The translations under genes were made by a program, and so were the position numbers. From Oscarella lobularis (lineage: Eukaryota > Porifera > Homoscleromorpha > Homosclerophorida > Oscarellidae): DNA of 64,000 bases. The notes beneath the pieces are model-generated. The model had not been told where the DNA came from. It searched no databases and worked only from the letters and a program-made list of their open reading frames with translations. The stretch covers positions 248,001 to 312,000 of the forward strand of contig NC_089178.1 in assembly GCF_947507565.1 (NCBI RefSeq). The letters run 5' to 3'. Of the stretch, positions 58,559-64,000 are shown one piece after another (positions within the stretch are counted from its first letter, which is position 1; each line of letters opens with the position of its first letter).

Positions 58559-60460
58559 TTAGTGCTGGTCGAAACGAGCATGCAACGTCACAAACCGACG
58601 AAAACGAACGGGAAGTTGCGACGACTCAGCATCCTGTCGCATCTTTGCAACGACTCTCGCCGCAAGACACTCGAGCCGAAGAACGCCAACAAATCGGTTC
58701 ACTCGTTCAATTGTTGACTGCGGAACGCGCCCCGACTCGCGTTTTCCGTCGAGCCACGGCACCGCCATCTCGTCGTCCGAATTGCGCGTGTCGACGTGAG
58801 CGCCGGCGTCGAGGAGAATATCGATGACGTCGTCGTGCCGTTCCGTGTACCGCTTGACGGCACAGCGCGACACCCAGTGCAACGGCGTGTCGCCTTTCGT
58901 CGCCTCGCGACTATTCACTTTGGCCCCATTTCGAAGGAACTTCTTCACCAATTTCGGACTGGGAAAGGCGTGGAGCTGATAGAGTCGATCGATCGGCATC
59001 TTTTTCCACGACAAGACCAATTGCTCGGAGCACGCACAGTGCAACGGCAACAGTTTCTCGTTGCCAATCGGTCCAAGTGCTAACAAATCTCGAATGGCGT
59101 TCACTTGATTGATGCCGTCGTCCTCTGACTTCTTTCCCCACGTCAGCCACATGCCGAGTCCAGTCAGCGCGGCGACGAGCAATTCCTTCACATTGGCGCC
59201 GGATTTCATAGCGGAACGAATGCAATTGAGCGCCCAAGCGACAAAGACCTTCATCGACGGCCAATGGCGAAGTTCCTTCATACGCTGCAGTCCCGTCAAG
59301 CAGATGACGACGTTCTGCGCTATGGTGCTTGCACTATTCAAATCGAGTGCGTCGATGTCGGCGTGCTGGTCCATATCGATGGCACGTTCCCAGAGAAGAA
59401 TCGTGTGCTCGTAGTCGCCCAATTGGAGACACTCGTCGCCGCGTATGCGCAAATAGTGCGGCGTCTGCGGATGCTTGGGTCCCAGTATTCGTTCTCGCAT
59501 GAGCAGCGCATTGGTCAGGCAGTCGTCGAGCGTTTTCACGTTCAATTGCAAGTCCTCGAGCGACTTGATTTCGACCCGATCCCAATAGGCGGGACACTTT
59601 GCGACGAGATTGCGCTTTTGAGCGTTGTGCGTCTCTCGATAGTGAAGAGCGCGAATCCAAAACTCGATCGCTTTGTCCATATTGCCCTCCATGTCGGCCC
59701 AGACGGCGCCGAGCAGTTCCAAGGCGTTCGCATACTCGTCGGCGGGCGTCGAGGGCAATTCGATTAAATATTGCACGACGTCGTCGTACTTGGACGCGGC
59801 GGACAAAATTGCCGCCGTCCAGCCCTCGTGCGTCACCATGTTGGAACGCGCGCCGTGCGCGAGCAACAATTCGACAATTTCCCGACAGCCTTTCTCGGCG
59901 GCGGCGTGCAACGCCGTATCGCCGGTCACGCTGACGACGTTGGGATCGACCACGCCCCCGCCACCCCATTCGAGCAAATAGGCGACAACGCGCGCGTGTC
60001 CGCGTCCGCTCGCTATCATAAGCGGCGTCTGATTGAGCCGATTGCCGACGTTCGGCTCGGCGCCGGCATCCAAGAGCAATGTGACGACGTCCAAGTGACC
60101 GTCGAAGCAGGCGCCGCGCAGCGGCGTCGATTTCGACGTCGTAGGATGATTCACTTCGGCGCCGGCGTCGAGAAGGCTCCGAACGACTTCGACGTGGCCG
60201 GCGGTCGCCGCCGACCAGAGCGGCGTCGCGCCTTCGACGTCGCGTTCGCCTTCGAAGACGACGACGCTTTCGTATTCGATGTTGACGCCGCGCGAGCCTT
60301 TTTCGGCCGCTCGCTCGGCGAGAATTGCCTTCACGTCGGCGAGAATTGCCTTCACGTCGGCGAGATGGCCGTAGCGCGACGCGTAGAGGAGGCGTTCTTC
60401 GGCGCTGTCGTTTTTCGGCGGGCGACGCGTCGATTCGGGCGGCCACTTTGCGGACGCCAT
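58559..60460 (-). CDS. FEM1-family ankyrin protein, CUL2 substrate receptor
   Basis: Intronless 633-residue frame. N-terminal ankyrin repeats: GATPLWSAATAGHVEVVRSL, TSKSTPLRGACFDGHLDVV, NQTPLMIASGRGHARVVAYL, GDTALHAAAEKGCREIVELL, GWTAAILSAASKYDDVVQYL. A TPR-like middle (LELLGAVWADME, LMRERILGPKHPQT) and two C-terminal ankyrins (GDTPLHWVSRC) follow. LECLAARVV is the VHL-box-like helix that FEM1 proteins use to bind elongin and CUL2. FEM1 proteins read C-terminal degrons. A 24-base direct repeat (near 60310-60360) duplicates the peptide HLADVKAI/LADVKAI, lengthening the first helix. Vertebrate FEM1A is also intronless, so lack of introns need not mean transfer. Paralogue not assigned. Confidence 0.9.
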   Translation of the reverse strand: MASAKWPPESTRRPPKNDSAEERLLYASRYGHLADVKAILADVKAILAERAAEKGSRGVNIEYESVVVFEGERDVEGATPLWSAATAGHVEVVRSLLDAGAEVNHPTTSKSTPLRGACFDGHLDVVTLLLDAGAEPNVGNRLNQTPLMIASGRGHARVVAYLLEWGGGGVVDPNVVSVTGDTALHAAAEKGCREIVELLLAHGARSNMVTHEGWTAAILSAASKYDDVVQYLIELPSTPADEYANALELLGAVWADMEGNMDKAIEFWIRALHYRETHNAQKRNLVAKCPAYWDRVEIKSLEDLQLNVKTLDDCLTNALLMRERILGPKHPQTPHYLRIRGDECLQLGDYEHTILLWERAIDMDQHADIDALDLNSASTIAQNVVICLTGLQRMKELRHWPSMKVFVAWALNCIRSAMKSGANVKELLVAALTGLGMWLTWGKKSEDDGINQVNAIRDLLALGPIGNEKLLPLHCACSEQLVLSWKKMPIDRLYQLHAFPSPKLVKKFLRNGAKVNSREATKGDTPLHWVSRCAVKRYTERHDDVIDILLDAGAHVDTRNSDDEMAVPWLDGKRESGRVPQSTIERVNRFVGVLRLECLAARVVAKMRQDAESSQLPVRFRRFVTLHARFDQH

Positions 60461-60531
60461 TTCACCTGCTCTACTTTCAGCACGTGCGTATCGCTGCGTG
60501 GCTGCGCGCGCGTTGGCTACGATGTGTTGCT

Positions 60532-61331
60532 TTATTCGATTTGTTGCAGATCTTGTTTTGTTTTTAGCAATTTTCTATATTCTGTTTTCAGATGGACGAA
60601 TTTGAGTTGGAGGCTCGCTATTTCGGCGTAGATTTCAAGAGCTGATAATAAACGAAGTGAGATGACAGGCAATAAATTTGAATTTAATTAATAATCAGCA
60701 CCCTTGATAAAATTCTTCTGTCCCATCCTGAGACTGTTGGGCACAAGAACTCCAAACCATTTCAATGGATCATTCGCCTGTTGGCTAGGTGAAGGCTCAA
60801 CTTTTTGACTGAGTCCTTCATCTCCTCCTCGATGTCTCAAATCTTCGACTTTACGCACGGAAGACGTTTCGATTGCATCATCCAATGCAACAGCTACGCA
60901 GTCACCTTCCATTTCATTGCTACCATAGAGAAAAATTTCTTCAATTAATTAATTAATTAACTACACAATTCCGCGTTTCCATCTCAACAATCAGTCCAAT
61001 AATACTCTGTACACGTAGTGCGAGCAAAGTGATAGAAGAGATGGAAACGAGATTCTGCCTACAGTAGGGCCACTTTAGTGGCTGTCATCTGTGAGGGAAA
61101 CTGGAGCGGCGAGATTCTTTTGACGCTTGTAGCATATCTTGCCTGCGACAAGCAGAGATAGCCCTACACAGTTGAAACGCAAAGCACGTGACCGGCTACA
61201 AGTCGTCTTCGGCGTCGTTTTCTTACGTCAGTTGTGAATTTGTGGGCGGCTTTTCTCTGCTGCTGAATCTCGGCTAAAATGCCTAGAAGCTCGATGGCGA
61301 GTTCGTCTAAACGAGAGCACACCGTATTCAT
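60532..61331 (-). CDS. CCDC115: CCDC115 (Vma22-like V-ATPase assembly factor)
   Basis: ER/Golgi factor that works with TMEM199 in V-ATPase assembly. Exon 1 is MNTVCSRLDELAIELLGILA to FTTD. Exon 2 is GYLCLSQARYATSVKRISPL then QFPSQMTATKVALL. Exon 3 (to 60702) has the signature NDPLKWFGVLVPNSLR then MGQKNFIK. Reading on gives an early stop. A 60-base intron (60642-60701) instead joins a last exon (60532-60641): ALEIYAEIASLQLKFVHL, KTEYRKLLKTKQDLQQIE, which matches the closing coiled coil of the human protein. So the gene ends at 60532, only 71 bases before the FEM1 start, and its last exon is easy to miss. Confidence 0.9.
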
Positions 61332-61383
61332 CGAACTGTAATTTGCGCAAGTGTGCGTAGGTAGGCGCAAACCAAGTCGTAAA
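61332..61383. promoter_or_regulatory. bidirectional promoter CCDC115 / SIAE
   Basis: Only 52 bases separate the two start codons. No TATA box. Both transcripts must start within or very near this stretch. Confidence 0.6.
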
Positions 61384-63440
61384 ATGGAGAGAAAGGTCGT
61401 GGGCGTTCTTCTCTGCTACTCATCTCTTTTTCTCTGCGCGTCTGCTTCCATTCGCTTCTCCAATGTCTTTGGAAGCAATATGGTGCTTGTTATTCACGTT
61501 GAGCTCTCTCTCCACCCAAAGCTAACATCGTAAACCGCAGGTGTTACAGCGCGAGCCGCAGAAAGCGGTCGTTTGGGGATACAGCTCACCTCACGACGAA
61601 GTCACAGTGACCTGCGGCAACTTTCGTGATTCTGTCATGGCAGACAATCAGGGAGAGTTCTCCATTGCGTTGCCTGCGACCCATCCGGGCGGCCCCTACA
61701 CCATCGTGGCCGAATCGAAAAACGGCGGAGACAAGGCAATGTTGGAAAATGTCTTATTCGGCGACGTGTTTCTATGCGGAGGGCAGAGCAACATGCAGGT
61801 GAACTGCAGTGTAGTAACTAAGAAGGGGTCAGGATTTCTTAGTGTCTCATACAATCTATAGTTCACAGTCGACTCTGCGTTCAATGCTAGCATGGAGATT
61901 GCAGCTGCAAATAAATATTCGGACATCCGCGTTATGACGGTTGGAGAAGGTACGCAGTCTGCGACACCTCTTTCTGAGCTTGGAAGTATTGCACAAGTCA
62001 GTAGAATCTTCTCTTTCCCTACCAATCCACAAAAGTTATTCTTGACCTTTACAGAATTGGTCTGTTGCAAGCGAGGCAGCTATTGGACACGGAAACTGGT
62101 CTTACTTTTCAGCTGTCTGTTGGTTTTTTGGAAGAGACCTGTATGATACATACCACATTCCTATAGGTCTCATCAGGTTTGTATATGACTTGAGATTCCT
62201 TTTGCTAATGAGTTAGTGTGAATGTAGTGACAATTGGGGCGGAACTCCAGTGCAATCTTGGTCGGGTCCAGATGCACTGGCCAAGTGCAATCAAACATTG
62301 AGAGAAGCTACTGAAATTGTTGAAGTTCCCGGGGCTGAGATTTCACTGGGTAATTTGGTATTTCTTCTGATTTTTATTCATTATATATTTTCGTGAAGGG
62401 AGAAATTCGAATCTTTGGAATGCTATGATTGTTCCGTTTTTGAACATGCGATTAATAGGAGCAATTTGGGTAGGAGGCTTTTCATTTTTAATTAATATAT
62501 AATCACACTTTCTTTTGACGTTCAACATTTCAGTATCAAGGAGAAGCAAACGTGGGAATGGGACCTCAGCACGGAGAGACATACTACGCTGTAACTTAAT
62601 CCTGGCGTTTTGTACGAGATAATTGACAGTCTTTTTAGTGTCAATTTTCTGCAATGATTCAAGATTGGCGAGAAAAATTCAATCTCGAGAACATGTATTT
62701 TGGTTTTGTGCAGCTTGCTCCGTGGAAATCCGTGAGCCTAATGACTAACTGAGACAAGAAATCTGACAAATTTCTAGAGTGGAAGCACTCTCGTTGCTGA
62801 GCTCAGAACTGGACAAGAGGCCGCACTCAAGCTTCCGATAGTCGGAATGGCTACCGCCGTGGTAGGTGCCAATTGCGAAGTTTTAAGAAGTCTTCATCCG
62901 TTTTTCTACTAGGACCACGGGGATCTTACTTCTCCTTTTGGTAGCGTTCATCCTAGAGCCAAGCAACCAGTTGGCTTACGTCTCTCAGCCACTGCAAGAG
63001 CGCTTTTGTACAAGGAAAAACTGGTATAAATTATCTATGTATCTATCCACTCTAACCCAGTAATGGGAGGTTCTTAGGTTTACCAGGGTCCCATGATATC
63101 TAACGCTCATGCTAATGGCAATCAGGTTGTTGTCAATTTTGATCCGTCCACCCTGGGAAGTGGTCTGGAAATGAAACCGGCCGCGTGTCCCCAAGGACTT
63201 CCTCCTCAATATTGCATGGAATTTGAATTGCAGACGTCCGACCAGAAGTGGCACGCTGCTCAAGGAACCATTCAGGGCAATACCGTCGTCGTCTCAATGT
63301 CCGAAAACGTCACTTGTGTCGCTTCGGCGGCCGTGTCCGTGATCACGGTACGGTACGGGTATGCCGATTGGCCGCTGTGCACGATATTCAACAAAGAAGG
63401 CTATCCGGCCATACCTTTTTCGTACAGCATTCATGGTTGA
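61384..63440 (+). CDS. SIAE: sialate O-acetylesterase, copy 1
   Basis: Removes 9-O-acetyl groups from sialic acids; secreted or lysosomal SGNH-type hydrolase. A signal peptide ([18 protein letters not shown]) is followed by [11 protein letters not shown], spliced at ATG|gt to [17 protein letters not shown]. Catalytic Ser lies in [10 protein letters not shown]. Later exons: [72 protein letters not shown] and [20 protein letters not shown], with the catalytic His in the VHP motif. It ends [20 protein letters not shown] then YSIHG. About nine exons with introns of 50-90 bases. The next gene is a tandem copy. Confidence 0.94.
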
Positions 63441-63555
63441 AGAAAACGCTCACCTTTTCTTCAAACTCACGTTTTTTATTGATGGTATTTTTTTACGTAT
63501 TGAATTTGATGGCGTCGTCTACTCCATTGGGCCAGCAGAACGCAGCAACGAAGGT

Positions 63556-63590
63556 ATACATATACATACATATATGTATGTATGTATGCT
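63556..63590. repeat. ATAC/TATG microsatellite, self-complementary
   Basis: A run of tetranucleotides (acatatacatacatatatg, then tatgtatgtatg) that can fold back on itself, between the two SIAE copies. Confidence 0.85.
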
Positions 63591-63639
63591 GATTCGTCCT
63601 AATCAAAATCGTAGGAGTATCATTTATCACGCGGTACTC

Positions 63640-64000
63640 ATGGAGGGAAGCGTAGTGGGCGTTGCTCTCTGTTTCTCGTCTCTTTTTCTCTGCGCGTCTG
63701 CCTCCATTCGCTTCTCCAATGTCTTTGGTGACAACATGGTGCTCGCCACGTGCTCTCTGTTCCTACTGAGCTCTGTCAAGGCTTGCATTGTGCATTGCAG
63801 GTCTTGCAACGCGAGCCGCAGAAAGCGGTCGTTTGGGGATACAGCTCGCCTCACGACGAAGTCACAGTGACCTGCGGCAACTTTCGCGACTCTGTCATGG
63901 CAGACGATCAGGGAGAGTTCTCCATTGCGTTGCCTGCGACCCATCCCGGTGGCCCTTACACAATCATGGCTGAATCTAAGAACGGCGGAGACAAGGCAAT
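63640..64000 (+). CDS. SIAE: sialate O-acetylesterase, copy 2 (partial)
   Basis: Second tandem copy, running off the window end. Exon 1 is [20 protein letters not shown] then [13 protein letters not shown]. Exon 2 starts near 63801 ([20 protein letters not shown]). Over the 200 bases of exon 2 visible in both copies I count about 15 differences, only two of which change an amino acid (Asn to Asp, Val to Met). Intron 1 differs in sequence but not position. It starts 199 bases after the stop of copy 1. Confidence 0.92.

Noticed and set aside
59334-60446. 370-codon Arg-rich minus frame overlapping FEM1
   Set aside because: Frame-shifted reading of the ankyrin ORF, Arg-rich because of GC-rich codons.
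60592-60645. A 17-codon + ORF (MDEFELEARYFGVDFKS) after an AG
   Set aside because: It is antisense to the recovered last exon of CCDC115.

Overview
The window is nuclear DNA of an animal with a compact, intron-rich genome. Most introns are about 50-100 bases (GT-AG, a few GC-AG), genes lie 5-100 bases apart, and both strands are used. It carries a true laminin chain, FANCE, NEDD1, TMEM138, CTTNBP2-like and SLMAP genes, plus a GH92 glycosidase. This points to an early-branching metazoan. A homoscleromorph sponge (Oscarella/Corticium type, sponges with a basement membrane) is my best guess, but it is inference, not proof. The gene models below were assembled by reading splice sites by eye and by recalled similarity to known families; no search was run.

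Layout. 1-330: 3' end of an unknown + gene. 604-8441 (-): a large laminin with beta-chain features that also carries a gamma/alpha-type L4 domain. 8898-13708 (+): BRPF-type chromatin reader, divergent from laminin. 13.7-15.9 kb: a gene-poor island with two broken genes (an agarase-like glycoside hydrolase and a GFOD oxidoreductase), tandem repeats and a microsatellite. 15.98-18.2 kb: convergent MRPL46 (+) and UTP23 (-). 18.4-20.5 kb (-): a coiled-coil protein and TMEM138. 20.55-33.8 kb (+): a head-to-tail run CCDC77, SLMAP, APEH, FANCE and an intronless GH92 mannosidase, with gaps of 78, 83, 62 and 5 bases. 33.96-36.66 kb (-): NEDD1. 36.66-42.7 kb (+): an EF-hand protein (EFCAB12-like), ALDH5A1, ZCRB1 and a small orphan ORF. 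42.75-43.1 kb (-): an unrecognised small gene. 43.2-48.4 kb (+): CTTNBP2-like ankyrin/NTPase protein. 48.75 kb (+): a tiny Cys-rich conserved protein. 49.5-55.5 kb (+): UPF2 with an RGG tail. 55.9-58.2 kb (-): 5-aminolevulinate synthase. 58.6-60.5 kb (-): intronless FEM1. 60.5-61.3 kb (-): CCDC115. 61.4-64.0 kb (+): two tandem sialate O-acetylesterase genes, the second cut by the window edge.

Themes. Several neighbours serve the centrosome or cilium (TMEM138, CCDC77, NEDD1, SLMAP). Two are STRIPAK-type proteins (SLMAP, CTTNBP2-like). Three head-to-head pairs share very short promoters: TMEM138/CCDC77 (78 bases), CCDC115/SIAE (52 bases), and NEDD1 with the EF-hand gene (start codons overlapping if the annotated start is right). 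The strongest candidates for something new are the mixed-architecture laminin, the FANCE-GH92 arrangement, and the MRPL46 protein with an intact Nudix box.
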